Shown here: in pieces, positions 1 to 9,445 of the stretch
Layout: each line of letters starts with the position of its first letter
Numbering within the stretch: the first letter of the stretch is position 1
Source of the DNA: Rhabdophis nuchalis
Lineage: Eukaryota; Chordata; Lepidosauria; Squamata; Natricidae
Assembly (NCBI GenBank): GCA_039707465.1
Contig: CM077648.1
Span: 14,773,119 to 14,837,118 of the forward strand
Direction: 5' to 3'
Length of the DNA: 64,000 nt
Made by a program: the position numbers and the translations under genes
The notes under the pieces: model-generated
Databases searched by the model: none
Seen by the model: the letters and a program-made list of their open reading frames with translations, nothing else
Told to the model about the DNA's origin: nothing

Positions 1-254
1 TGGGGTGGGAATGGAGATTTTGTAGTATCCTTCCCTTGGAGTAAGGTGGGAATGGAGCTTTTGCAGTATCCTTCCCCTGGAATGGCGTGGGAATGGAGCT
101 TTTGCAGTATCCTTCCCCTGGAATGGGGTGGGAATGGAGATTTTGTAGTATCCTTCCCCTGCCATGCTCACCAAGTCATGCCTACCAAGCCACAACATGC
201 CCACCAAGCCACGCCCACAGAACCAGTAGTAAAAAAAATTGAATTTCACTACTG
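1..254. mobile_element. hAT-type MITE, right part, with internal 41-bp tandem repeat
   Basis: Four tandem units of about 41 bp start near 4, 45, 86 and 127, each with the core GGTGGGAATGGAG. They are followed by the GCCACGCCCAC/CCAAGCC-rich body and a terminus reading GAATTTCACTACTG at 241-254. The same family, in the opposite orientation and with three units, lies at 24888-25255. The left end is outside the window, so no target duplication can be tested. No protein is encoded; the open frames over it are chance. Confidence 0.6.
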
Positions 255-279
255 TCACACAGGCACCAAGACACACACT

Positions 280-503
280 GTGCTCGTGTACAGTTCAGAG
301 AATACTTACCTTCCGGATTGCTGCTTGGGAAGGAAAACAGCTGAGGGGCGGCTATCCACTCAGCTGAGAAGATAAAGATAGCTAAAGCACAGGGGCGGTC
401 AGGGGGGCCCACCTGCTTGTGGGAGCAAACTGATCCACTCTCAGCTGATCTTCAGAGCTATTGGTTCGCCTGAACCGGTTCGAGTTGGTAGAATCCCACC
501 CTG
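280..503. mobile_element. hAT-type MITE fragment (AACCGG family)
   Basis: The stretch ends with GCCTGAACCGGTTCGAGTTG and then AATCCCACCCTG at 492-503. This resembles the right terminus of the GTGGGATTC/GAATCCCAC MITEs elsewhere in the window (for example 44120-44523). The left boundary is a guess and no clean target duplication was found. Confidence 0.4.
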
Positions 504-533
504 TTGAGGATTTTCCACAGCAAATAGTTGCAG

Positions 534-961
534 CATATGCTAGAATAAATGAAGTCCCCACAGAGATTCATATTAAATTTTTAAGAAGGTACACACGGGA
601 GGAGATACTGAGGGCACAACGGGAGGGCCCGTTGAAATATGAGCAAAAGGACATTGCCATATTAAAACAGATTCCAAAAAAGATTAGAGAAGCGAGAAGG
701 AAATTTTCCTTCTTGTCTAAAAAGTTATATAAAAATGGAATCTGGTTTAAATGGTTAATGCCTGAAGGAATGTTGGTATTCTGGGAGGGACGTAGAATTA
801 GAATTAGAATTAAAACAATAGGGGAGGCAGAGGCCTTTCTTAAAAAACATTCCTCAATCCTGGGAGACGAAGAAGAAGGAACAGGAGGAGCCACAGCCCC
901 GCCCTCTGAGGGGAGGGAGAAAGAAGGTGCGATAGCAAAAAGGCTCAGATCTCAAAAATAA
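534..961 (+). pseudogene. L1 ORF1p C-terminal fragment (Transposase_22-like)
   Basis: The frame continues without a stop to 961. It contains PTEIHIKFLRRYTREEILRA near its start, then a K/R-rich stretch, and ends in an aromatic/basic segment (GIWFKWLMPEGMLVFWEGRR) and an acidic tail. The pattern (I-H-I-K-F ... R-E-E-I-L-R-A-x-R-E ... F-L-x-K) matches the RNA-binding region and C-terminal domain of L1 ORF1 proteins, which coat L1 RNA in the cytoplasm. The N-terminal coiled coil is absent. The open frame nominally begins with ATG at 461, but codons up to about 533 lie in flanking DNA and the MITE, so that start is not the protein's own. It is a dead 5'-truncated copy unless a host transcript uses it. 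Confidence 0.7.
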
Positions 962-1214
962 TTAATTTTGAATTATTGTAATTCTTGAAACAGATGAAAA
1001 CGTAAAACTAAAGATTGAATGTATGAACTTTAAAAAAAAATGTGTTAAATGTATATATCTCCTAACACTACTTGTTTAACATGATATTGTATGAGGACCC
1101 GATTGCAGTCACCATCTCTGGTATGGAAGCTATAAAATGTATAATATAAACCCTAATTACCCTTTCCTTACATTATAAAATTGTAAAATCAATAAAAAAA
1201 ATTTATTCAAAAAA
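534..1214 (+). mobile_element. 5'-truncated L1-type retroposon, ORF1 fragment plus 3' UTR only
   Basis: A 12-bp target duplication, AAATAGTTGCAG, flanks the insert (522-533 and 1215-1226). The insert opens inside an L1 ORF1 C-terminal domain, reaches a stop at 959-961, and goes directly into an AT-rich 3' region ending in AATAAA and an A-run (about 1190-1217). No ORF2 (endonuclease/reverse transcriptase) sequence lies between the ORF1 stop and the tail. This is the layout of a 'half-L1' (HAL1-like) element or of an ORF2-deleted L1 copy. The exact 5' junction is uncertain by a few bases because the target duplication borders an A-run. Confidence 0.7.
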
Positions 1215-1226
1215 AAATAGTTGCAG

Positions 1227-1574
1227 ACAAAGATTTTTCCTCAGCGCAACAGTTGAGAAGGTAAGGCTGAGATTCAACCCCTTCTTGTTCTTCTCAGTTA
1301 AAAGTTTTTTTTCCCTTGAAGCCAGTTTCAGAAGCTGGTGACATGAATGGAGACATCTGTACAATTTTATTGAGTTATTATGGTGGTGGTTTGCCATTGT
1401 CATCTTCCTTGTTTCTTTCTTTTCTTTTTTTCATTCCTGATTACAGCCTTGAATTCCTGGTATGTCTCCTCATCCATCCTAACATTTACCAATGCTTAAG
1501 TGTTGTTGTTTTTTAAATCAGCTAAGATTAGCTACTATTAATCAGGCAGGTCACCGTGTTCAAGGCAATCTGAC
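1227..1574. other. Unassigned sequence
   Basis: Flank of the L1 insertion, with T-runs near 1306 and 1425. No gene or repeat was recognised. Confidence 0.3.
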
Positions 1575-1579
1575 AAAAT

Positions 1580-1703
1580 CGGGCCTCCCCTCCCAAACTG
1601 AAGGCCTTTTGACTCTTAAAAGCTTATCATCCCAATGGAAAATCCATTTCGTGTGGGATTTGAAGTCCACCAGTCTTAAAAGAGTCAACTTTGCAGACCC
1701 CTG
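1580..1703. mobile_element. Decayed palindromic MITE (CCAAACTTTG family)
   Basis: It has the arrangement of the palindromic family seen at 17382, 26404, 40561, 46321 and 57210: GACTCTTAAAAG early, then GGGATTTGAAGTCCACCAG, CTTAAAAGAGTCAACTTTG and the terminus GCAGACCCCTG. It is much more diverged than those copies and the left end is unclear. Confidence 0.4.
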
Positions 1704-1787
1704 ATTTAAGCCTTCTCTCATTTAGCATCCATTTTAATGACTTCCCCCCACCCCATTTTAATCTCTTCCAAGAAACTATTAGAAGAT

Positions 1788-2260
1788 AGGAAGTTGAGTC
1801 ATGGGTAACGGGAGTTTTTGTTGGTGGTGATGGTTTGAGACATTTCTTTGCCCATCCAAGCCACTTCTTCTGTCTGAACAAGTTGGTTAGGGGAATTTGA
1901 GGAAGTAGAAAGTCTTTGGAATGTGTCAACTGATAAATTGTGTAGGTGCATCAACCTCAGGATTTCTTCCCCAAAGTGTGTGGCAAGACATGGGTGAGGA
2001 TTCTTAGTCACCCAGGTGGAATTGTCAGGAAGTTGAGTCATGGCAGCGGGACTTTATTTTTCTTGCTGATCTCATTCCAACAACATACATTTCAACAACT
2101 GTCTGCCTACTCAGGTTACCAACTTGTCCAGACTGAAGATGTTTCTTGGGTGGGCAGCGAAATGTCTCAAGCCAATAAGAAAAAAGAATAACTCCAGGTG
2201 CCATGACTCAACTTCCTAACAATTCTGGATGACTGAGAATCTTCATCAACATACTAGAAG
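1788..2260. repeat. Inverted pair of a dispersed repeat with a coding-like signature
   Basis: The minus strand of about 1790-1930 and the plus strand of about 2076-2217 are recognisable copies of each other. Both contain CATGACTCAACTTCC and translate to QLVQTE(E/D)V(A/S)W followed by (M/V)G..EMSQ. Related stretches occur at 11180-11345 and 14020-14340 (EE/ED-SWM-x-S-x-MS). This looks like a fragment of a retroelement reading frame, possibly Penelope-like, but I cannot assign the family. Confidence 0.45.
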
Positions 2261-2340
2261 ACATGTTCAAAAAGATAAGATGTATTGCTAATCATATGTT
2301 TGATGACATCTCATGAACTTTAACTGCCTACAAATATATC

Positions 2341-2569
2341 AAAGAATAGAGTAGAGTAGATTAGAGTAGAGTAGAGTAGTGTAATAGAGTAGAATAGAGT
2401 AGAAGAGTAGAGTAGAGTAGAGTAGAAGGGAAGGGAAGGGAAGGGAAGGGAAGGGAAGAGAAGAGAAGAGAAGAGAAGAGAAGAGAAGAGAAGAGAAGAG
2501 AAGAGAAGAGAAGAGAAGAGAAGAGAAGAGAAGAGAAGAGAAGAGAAGAGAAGAGAAGAGAAGAGAAGA
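2341..2569. repeat. Pentanucleotide microsatellite (AGAGT / AAGGG / AGAAG)
   Basis: Three successive pentamer blocks: GAGTA-type to about 2427, then GAAGG/AAGGG to 2457, then a long pure AGAAG run to 2568. It is attached to the 3' end of the LINE fragment on its right and has probably expanded from that tail. Open frames on the minus strand are chance translations of the repeat. Confidence 0.9.
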
Positions 2570-2935
2570 TAATTCTTTATTGGCCAAGTATGATTGGATA
2601 CACAAGGAATTTGTCTTCGAGGCATAAGCTCTCAGTGTACACAAAAGTTATAAGTAATAAATAATGATCATAGTCATCATGAAAATACAGTCATCATAAA
2701 TCATAAGATACAAGACTTAGTGATAGTCATAGGATACTAAACAAGCAATCAACATAAACCATACTAGGAAACTAAATAAGATAATATACATTGTAAAGAT
2801 ACAAGCAACAAGTGATCGTCATAAGTAGAAAAGGAGAAAGGTAATAGAAAGATGAGGAGAATAATGGTAATACAGTCTTACTACATCGTTTGACATTGTT
2901 GTGGGAATTAGTTGTTTAGCACAGTGATGGCATGG
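2341..2935 (-). mobile_element. LINE 3' end (TTATTGGCCAAG family) with pentanucleotide tail
   Basis: From 2570 the sequence reads AATTCTTTATTGGCCAAG, then ACACAAGGAATTTGTCTT and CTCAGTGTACA. The same modules occur at 43201-43755 (minus) and at 23960-24170 (plus, reverse complement). The tail side (2341-2569) is a simple repeat. This is the layout of a snake CR1/L3-like LINE 3' UTR on the minus strand. The clade assignment is from memory and tentative. Confidence 0.6.
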
Positions 2936-3518
2936 GGGGGGGGGAGAAACTATCCTTGTGTCGAGTTGTTTGGCTGTGCAATGCCCTATAGGGTCGTAAG
3001 CATCCTCACCTTTAAAGTATCACTCTTGTTACCTGTTTATCTCTATATTCTGCAGCAATCCCCCCACCCCCCAAAAAAAATTTCTCTTAATTTTTGGTAC
3101 CACAAGAATTTGTGACAATGTTAATACAATCTGTGTTTCAGTGGATCAGAACCTAGGGACGACTTAAACTTCTAGTGGTAGGATTAAAATGTACAGTGGC
3201 CTCAGGCACATCCTCATTTTGACAAGGATGTCAAAGCACTTTCACTGGAGCTATTTTTGTCTCTGCTCCTTTGTCTCTGATATTTCCTACCAGCACTTCT
3301 GGGCACCGAAGTAGCATCACTCAATTATCCAAAACAAAGGAAAGAGTCTCTTACACTCTTTTAAACAATGATAAAAGGGGCAGAGCAGACGCTACATAAT
3401 TTATGGAGGAGCGGAGCCAAAATGACTTGTCAGAAATTAACTTAGTTTTTTTCTTTTTTCACCACTTGCCTTTTTTCACTTCATTCTTTCCCTCACCTCT
3501 CACCGAAAAGTTGATTCA
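2936..3518. other. Unassigned sequence
   Basis: A G-run crosses 2935-2944 and C-rich homopolymers lie at 3061-3071. No gene, no clear repeat. Confidence 0.3.
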
Positions 3519-3651
3519 TACATTATATTGCCAAAAGTATTTGCTCAGCCATCCAAATAATCAATCAGGTGTTCCAATCACTTCCATGGCCACAGGTGTA
3601 TAAAATCAAGGACCTAGGCATGCAGACTGTTGTTACAAACATTTGTGAAAG

Positions 3652-3930
3652 AATGGGTGGCTCTCAGGAGCTCAGCATGGAACTGTGATAGGACCTGTGC
3701 AACAAATCCAGTCGTGAAATTTCCTCGCTCCTAAATATTCCACCGTAAACTGTCAGCTGTATTATAAGAACGTGGAAGTGTTTGGGAACAACAGCCACTC
3801 AGCCACGCAGTGGTAGGCCACATAAAAGGACGGAGCGGGGGTCAGCGGATGCTGAGGCGCATAGAGTGAAGAGGTTGGCAATGTTCTGCAGAGTCCATCG
3901 CTACAGACCTCCAAACTTCATGTGGCCTTC
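3652..3930 (+). pseudogene. Tc1-like transposase N-terminal remnant
   Basis: The conceptual start ATGGGTGGCTCTCAGGAGCT (3653-3672) begins the usual Tc1-type N-terminus. Further on, the frame reads GRPHKRTERG (about 3810-3840), matching the GRP AT-hook-like linker between the two helix-turn-helix DNA-binding domains of Tc1 transposases. Frameshifts and a premature stop break the frame, and the DDE catalytic domain is deleted, so no active enzyme can be made. In an intact element this protein binds the terminal inverted repeats and moves the element by cut-and-paste. Confidence 0.65.
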
Positions 3931-4479
3931 AATAGCAATAGCAATAGCAATAGCAGAGTTGGAAGGGACCTTGTAGGTCTTCTAGTCCAACCCCCTGCGT
4001 GGGCAGGAACCTTATACCATTTCAGACAAATGGCTATCTAACATCTTTTTAAAGACTTCCAGGGTTGGGGCATTCACAACTTCTGGAGGCAAGCTGTTCC
4101 AGAGGTTAATTGTTCTAACTGTCAGGAAATTTCTCCTTAGTTCTAAGTTGCTTCTCTCCTTGATTAGTTTCCACCCATTGCTTCTTGTCCTGCCCCCAGG
4201 TGCCTTGGAGAATAGCTTGGCTCCCTCTTCTTTGTGGCACCCTCTGAGATATCGGAACACTGCTATCATGTCTCCCCTGGTCCTTCTCTTCATCAAACTA
4301 GACATACCCAGCTCCTGCAACCGTTCTTCATGTTTTAGCCTCCAGTCCCCTAATCATCTTGGTTGCTCTTCTCTGCACTCTTTCCAGAGTCTCCACGTCT
4401 TTTCTACATCTTGGCGACCAAAACTGTATGCAGTATTCCAAGTGTGGCCTTACCAAGGCACTATACAGTGGCATTAACA
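3931..4479 (-). mobile_element. CR1/L3-like LINE 3' end with (AATAGC)n tail
   Basis: On the minus strand it runs from ORF2 C-terminal coding sequence through the conserved GGTTGGACTAGAAGACCT and CCTTCCAACTCTGC to the tail (AATAGC repeats at 3931-3957). It sits inside the Tc1-like element. Short duplications border it: CTTCATGTGGCCTTC at 3916-3930 and CTTCACGTGATTC at 4480-4492. Confidence 0.8.
4012..4320 (-). pseudogene. CR1/L3-like ORF2 C-terminal fragment
   Basis: About 102 codons are open. Recognisable pieces in order are MQELGMSSLMKRRTRGDMIA, VFRYLRG, NGWKLIKERSNLELRRNFL, and RTINLWNSLPPEVVNAP with a C-terminal FKKMLDSHL. This is the conserved tail after the reverse-transcriptase domain of CR1-clade LINEs (the 'R-x-N-x-W-N-S-L-P' motif). 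The endonuclease and RT domains are absent. Nearly the same segment occurs at 17637-18026 and, more diverged, at 28118-28375. Confidence 0.75.
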
Positions 4480-4589
4480 CTTCACGTGATTCAGATTAGG
4501 TCAAGAACATTGCGCAGTGGACCGCCATCATATTGAACCCTATGGATTAGGAACGGGATGTCACTTACTGTAAGTTCATATGTGAGTAA

Positions 4590-4806
4590 AGACAGCTTTT
4601 AGTAGAGAAATTTTTACATTGGTTTTATGGGTTAGTTTTTAATGGGGTACATTTTAGCACAGGGTGGTAATTTAATATAGTTTTAAGTATTTATGTATTT
4701 ATTTTGTGATATATTATGTTTTTTACATTTCCTGTGCACCGCCCCGAGTCAATTCGGGGAGAGGGGGCGGTTAATAAGTCGAATAAAACTAAACTAAACT
4801 AAACTA
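4590..4806 (+). mobile_element. L2-like LINE 3' UTR with (AAACT)n tail
   Basis: TTTTAGCACAGGGT and CTGTGCACCGCCCCGAGTC, followed by TTCGGGGAGAGGGGGCGG and (AAACT)n at 4784-4806, align by eye with the 3' UTR of the L2 element at 34140-34345. The copy lies in the right subterminal part of the Tc1-like element. Confidence 0.7.
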
Positions 4807-4864
4807 AGGTGAGCAAATACTTTTGGTAATATAGTGTATTTGTTTCGAATAATGATTAGAGCCA

Positions 4865-5025
4865 CTTTGGTTTAGTAAAACACCTGGCTAGAAAGTGGGA
4901 CACTATGAGTTCAAATCCTGCCTTAGCTATCAAAGCCCTTTGGACCAGTCATTCTCCGTCAGCCCAACTCACCTCACAGAGTTGTTGTGTGGAAAATAGG
5001 AGGAGGAAAGTGTGGTCGATATGTT
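4865..5025 (+). mobile_element. tRNA-headed, MIR/CORE-type SINE
   Basis: A box-B-like GAGTTCAAATCC at 4909-4920 is followed by CTTTGGACCAGTCATTCTC, CTCACAGAGTTGTTGTG and AAAATAGGAGGAGG. A second member is at 34612-34790 (TTTGGGCCAGTCACCCTCTC). Confidence 0.5.
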
Positions 5026-5403
5026 CGCCACCTTGACATCTTTCAAGTATCATGAGGCTGTTGGACTTTAAGAATTGCAGGGTTGTAGTTTTTGAACACT
5101 GACGGTAGAGAAGGTTCCTGAGAATGCCATGATAAACCACGGAAGCCACTGATTCATCAAGAAAAAAAAAATCCATACAGTAGTTCTCACTCAAAGCACA
5201 AATTGACCAGGCTCAAATATGAACTGGCTCCCAAACATCCAAATTTTGATCACCTGACGGATGGTTAAGCAGATGTGGTTGATAAGAGTTGACAAAAACT
5301 TGATGATATGTATTCAATCCATGAAAGAGGCTGTATATAGCCATAGTTTATAACTTTCCATATTCGGGAATCCAGAACAAACACTGTATATGAGCTTTTG
5401 GAT
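5026..5403. other. Unassigned sequence
   Basis: Mixed-composition DNA with a short A-run at 5161. Nothing recognised. Confidence 0.3.
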
Positions 5404-5874
5404 CAGCGGTAACAAACTCAAGGTCCATGGGCTGAATCCAGCCCACGAGGTGCTTAGATCTGACCTGCAGGGCCACCCCGGAAACAGTGAAGGACTGGCC
5501 CACAATGCCTCTGCCAGTGAAAATGTGTGCAGCCCCCCCCACCCCAAGCTCCATTTTCGGCTGCTCCAGCCTCCTGCAACCCTCTGCCAGCGAAAATGGA
5601 CCTCGGGGTGGGGATGGGGATTACACACATCTCTCCTGAGCTCCGTTTTTGCCCATGATGGCCTCCTGCAGCTCTCTGCCAGTGAAAACAGAGCTCGGGG
5701 GGGGCACATCCCTCCCAAGCTCAGTTTTCTGCTGTGCCAGCTTCCTGCAGCCCTCTGCCAGCGAAAACGGAGCTCCTGACATGAGTGAGGTTGAGCTGGC
5801 CATGCCCACCCGGTCCCCTGAGGTCAAACACAACCCTTACGCGGCCCTCAATGGAATCATGTTTGACCACCGTG
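5404..5874. mobile_element. hAT-type MITE (CAAACTCAAGG family)
   Basis: Left end CAGCGGTAACAAACTCAAGG and right end ATGTTTGACCACCGTG form imperfect inverted termini. The interior holds about three ~70-bp units that each pair a 'GAGCTCCGTTTTCGC'-like piece with its inverse (5545-5615, 5635-5700, 5712-5775). Flanking 8-mers match only poorly. Other family members are at 5980, 17283, 22831, 24203 and 42113. Confidence 0.55.
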
Positions 5875-5979
5875 TTCTAGATTTGACTTCTGGGAGGGCA
5901 TTAAAAAATGGTTTGCAATAACAATACTGGCCAAGGAGAACATGGGTCCTCAGTGGAGGTGACCCAGGCAGTTTATAAG

Positions 5980-6305
5980 CAGGAGTGTCAAATATCATAC
6001 AGGTAGTCCTCGTCTTACAACAGTTTGTTAAGTGACCATTCGAAGATCACCGTTACAACGGCGTTGAAAAAAGTGACTGATGACCGTTTTTCACCCAACT
6101 GCTATGATTTGCAGAGCTTTTTAAAAGAACTGGCCCAGGGGGCTACCCTGGAAACAACAAAGGACCGGCCTGCTGACTCTGCCTGTGAAAATGTGTACAG
6201 CCACCCCCCCCCCTGGTCCCCCCCGGCTCTGTTTTCGGTCGCTTCGTCCTCCTGAAACCCTCTGACAGCGAAAATGGAGCTCGGGGGTGGGAGTTGCCAA
6301 GCGGG
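5980..6305. mobile_element. hAT MITE (CAAACTC family) interrupted by a TA-MITE fragment
   Basis: CAGGAGTGTCAAATATCA at 5981-5998 is the hAT terminus. At 6000-6110 lies the start of the CAGGTAGTCCTCG family. From about 6130 the hAT body resumes (GGAAACAACAAAGGACCGG, GAAAATGTGTACAGCC). The right terminus is missing. Confidence 0.45.
6000..6110. mobile_element. TA-MITE fragment (CAGGTAGTCCTCG family)
   Basis: It begins after TA with CAGGTAGTCCTCGTCTTACA and continues through GTGACCATTCGAAG and AAAAAAGTGACTGATGACCG. Complete members are at 39837-40233 and 47606-47956. This one is cut off at about 6110. Confidence 0.6.
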
Positions 6306-6310
6306 CATTG

Positions 6311-6805
6311 TGCGATTATTTAAAAAGAGGCTCGCCATTCAAGAACCATAGTCTAATCATATATCTATTGTTAGGCTCATTCAGTGTAATATCCAGAAAC
6401 TTTAAAGCATGTGCAACCCTGCCAGTAATTGAATTCAATGGCAGTCATTCGGAAAATGTATTCATTTTCCTCCACTAGTTATTATTGAGCACTTGAAGAC
6501 TTTTCCCCCTCCTTTAGTGAGAAAACGAAAGCAAAGAAAAAGAAATGTTCTTTGGAAGGTCAGGGTCCCCTAACAGAGATGGATAGACCAATCTATTTCT
6601 AGTCTATACCCAGTTCCAGTCATTTGAAAGCCACTCCTGCCTCTTTTTTTTTGCATTAGTATGCAACTTATTTTTACGAAATCAGCATGAACATTGGTAT
6701 TTAAAAAGCATTTGAATGCTTTTTTTAAATATACGGTATATTTTTTAACATATTTTTGCAGCACACATCTCAATATATATTTTAGCCTGAAGTGCATCTT
6801 TTATA
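6311..6805. other. Unassigned AT-rich sequence
   Basis: AT-rich with T- and A-runs near 6645 and 6720. Nothing recognised. Confidence 0.3.
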
Positions 6806-6891
6806 CATACCCTGTTTTCCCAAAAATAAGCCCTCCCTGGATAATAAGCCCAATCGGACTTTTGGGGCAGGCGCTAAAATACACCCTCCCC

Positions 6892-7341
<450 letters not shown>

Positions 7342-7826
7342 CCCTCCCCTGAAAATAAACCCTCCCTGAAAATATTTAAATGCATGTGCAGCTGGGCCCT
7401 GCCATTTCCTTTGGTTGCTTGCCACGCACGAGGTAAGGAGGTGAGGCCGGAGGGGGGGAAAGGAAGGGGAAACATGCCCCATGCACCCACATGCCCTTAC
7501 CTAACAGCCGTTCCTGCAACTCTAGCCACCGTGCTCCTTCTGTCATGCTAATGGCTGCCGCAAAAAAAATGGCAGGCCCATTGATGCGCAGCACAGCAGC
7601 AGCCATGAGTTCACCATGCTCGCTGCCTCCTGCATCTCAAAAATAATAAGACCTCCCCAAAAACAAGGCCAAGCGCTTATTTGGGGGATCAAAAGAAAAT
7701 AAGACCCAGTGTTTTTATGATTTTGGAATTAGAAAACCACATTGTAACATTTGGAAACACATAAAGCCCAAAGGATTGGGCAGCAGCCTACAATTTTGTC
7801 CGAGAGGTGTAATTTCTTCTTATTTA

Positions 7827-7920
7827 CAATACAATACAATACAATAGCAGAGTTGGAAGGGACCTTGTAGGTCTTCTAGTCCAACCCCCTGCGTGGGCAG
7901 GAACCTTATACCTTATACCT
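7827..7920 (-). mobile_element. CR1/L3-like 3' end fragment with (AATAC)n tail
   Basis: The (AATAC)n tail at 7827-7845 is followed by AGCAGAGTTGGAAGGGACCT and CTAGTCCAACCCCCTGCG. This is a roughly 90-bp 5'-truncated copy on the minus strand. Confidence 0.75.
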
Positions 7921-8391
7921 ATATTTTTTCCAATGTGATAGAATATTGGAAATATTATATGTACAGGCGATTCTGATTATTTTGATCAGTCTGTCTGTCA
8001 GCATGCTCATTCTCCAAACACGAGACAAAACTGCAGTGAAAGATGGAGACTTAGCAAAAAGAAGAACTTAACTCAGATCAGATCTACTTTTATTAGATTA
8101 ACCATAGATAAAACTTGAAAATGGGCTGAATCCAATTCGCAGCTACGAAGAAAAAACACCCTGAAAAATATCTTCAGCATATAGAAGAGACAGTTGGCCC
8201 ATAGCACAGAAGACTGTTGACTGCTCTGTTCTAAGCCTGCTTCTCTTGTGATTACAAGATCTAGAATGCCACATATGCAACCTTACGGCCTATCCTCGGC
8301 TTTCCTGTGCATAGCTACAAACACATACAGAGGTATTCACAGACAGCAATAGCTGGTAAAGTGGCTGGAAATAATTTCAGAAGCTATCTAG
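7921..8391. other. Unassigned sequence
   Basis: No recognised gene or repeat. Confidence 0.3.
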
Positions 8392-8484
8392 TTTCTTCCT
8401 TCCTTCCTTCCTTCCTTCCTTCCTTCCTTTCTTCCTTCCTTCCTTCCTTCCTTTTCTTCCTTCCTTCCTTTTCTTCCTTCCTTC
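8392..8484. repeat. (CCTT)n microsatellite
   Basis: Imperfect CCTT tetranucleotide run with a few TTTC interruptions, followed by a short CT/CA stretch. Confidence 0.9.
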
Positions 8485-9437
8485 TCTCTCTCATACACAC
8501 ACATTTCAAAAGCCAAGTTCTGCTTGTTTTCCCTATCTTGTTTTTCTTCATTGTATTTTTAAATATTAGAAATTCAATTCCTTTCTCCTAAACCTGGAGG
8601 ATATCTAAAGTCTTCATTGTTGTCATCCTCCTCGTCCTCGTCCTCCTTCCCTTCCTCCTTCTCCTTTATCGTCCTCATCTTCATCTTCATCAGACCACTT
8701 AGTCCAAAGTGTGTACCATGAGCAATAAAATCAAAGAAAGCGTAAGAAAGATTTCAACACATCCAGCAAAGGGGAGCATGCCATCTTTCTTGTCCTATTT
8801 TTAAACTATTCTTAATTGTACTGAAATTTCACTAGTACTCCGCCTCCCTGTAAATTAAGATTATTATTCTGTGTCCTGCAGTCTGGGATGATCATGAACA
8901 GATCCTGCCTCTCTTCTATGTGTTATTCCTTCAGACAGTTGAAGAGCACAGTTCTTTCCACCTAGTGAGACATTCTGATGAGGACACCATTTCTGCTCTC
9001 CAATTCCTGCGAAGCAGTGTAAAGCTAATCGGTGGTTATCTTCACTTCCCTTAAGTCTGTAAGGGCACAAGTGGTGAAATAGCATATTGGCAAGATGCTG
9101 CAGCAGCTAATCCTCAACAGTGGGGGAGACACGGTGTTAAGTGTAGGAGCTGGGAAATGGGGTGACACAAGATCAATAGATGTGCTTACAGCATTAAATC
9201 TGAGATTTTTCACATTTATTGTCAACGTATGGCTGCAGACCTGATGCGATTATATGCAGTTTCCATTCTATCCTTCTTGACAACAATTCTTAGGCAAAAT
9301 GTGGCTTGCCACCACAAACCAACTACTCCTTAATGATGGTGAATCATTGAACCCAGAGTCAAAGTTCAACTCAGCCAAAAATTTTTTTATTATGATCTAT
9401 TTTTAATTGTTTTAACTGTTACTTAAAGGCTGTGCCT
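8485..9437. other. Unassigned sequence with a TCC/TCA-rich tract
   Basis: 8615-8695 is a CCT/TCC/TCA trinucleotide-like tract. 8860-9230 has balanced composition and no visible repeat hallmark, but no long open frame either; an unrecognised diverged repeat or conserved element is possible. Confidence 0.3.
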
Positions 9438-9445
9438 CCTAGGGT

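Larger units (their letters stand above)
3521..4836. mobile_element. Tc1-like DNA transposon, internally deleted, with nested LINEs
   Basis: The left terminus CATTATATTGCCAAAAGTAT (3521-3540) is the inverted counterpart of ACTTTTGGTAATATAGTG at 4819-4836, and both are flanked by TA (3519-3520, 4837-4838), the Tc1/mariner target. Between them are a subterminal region, a transposase N-terminal remnant and, after a nested CR1, the far subterminal region (about 4486-4600). The transposase catalytic region is missing: the sequence jumps at about 4517 from the region after the DNA-binding domain to the opposite subterminal region. Two LINE 3' ends interrupt it (3931-4479 and 4590-4806). Confidence 0.8.

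Noticed and set aside
1..167. CRISPR-like array
   Set aside because: The 41-bp units are contiguous tandem repeats without unique spacers, inside a MITE, in an animal genome.
461..533. ATG at 461 as the true start of the L1 ORF1 frame
   Set aside because: The TSD at 522-533 shows that the L1 insertion begins after it; upstream codons belong to a MITE end and flank.
8860..9230. Coding exon or conserved 3' UTR
   Set aside because: Composition is suggestive, but no frame with a recognised domain and no convincing splice sites; left as unassigned.
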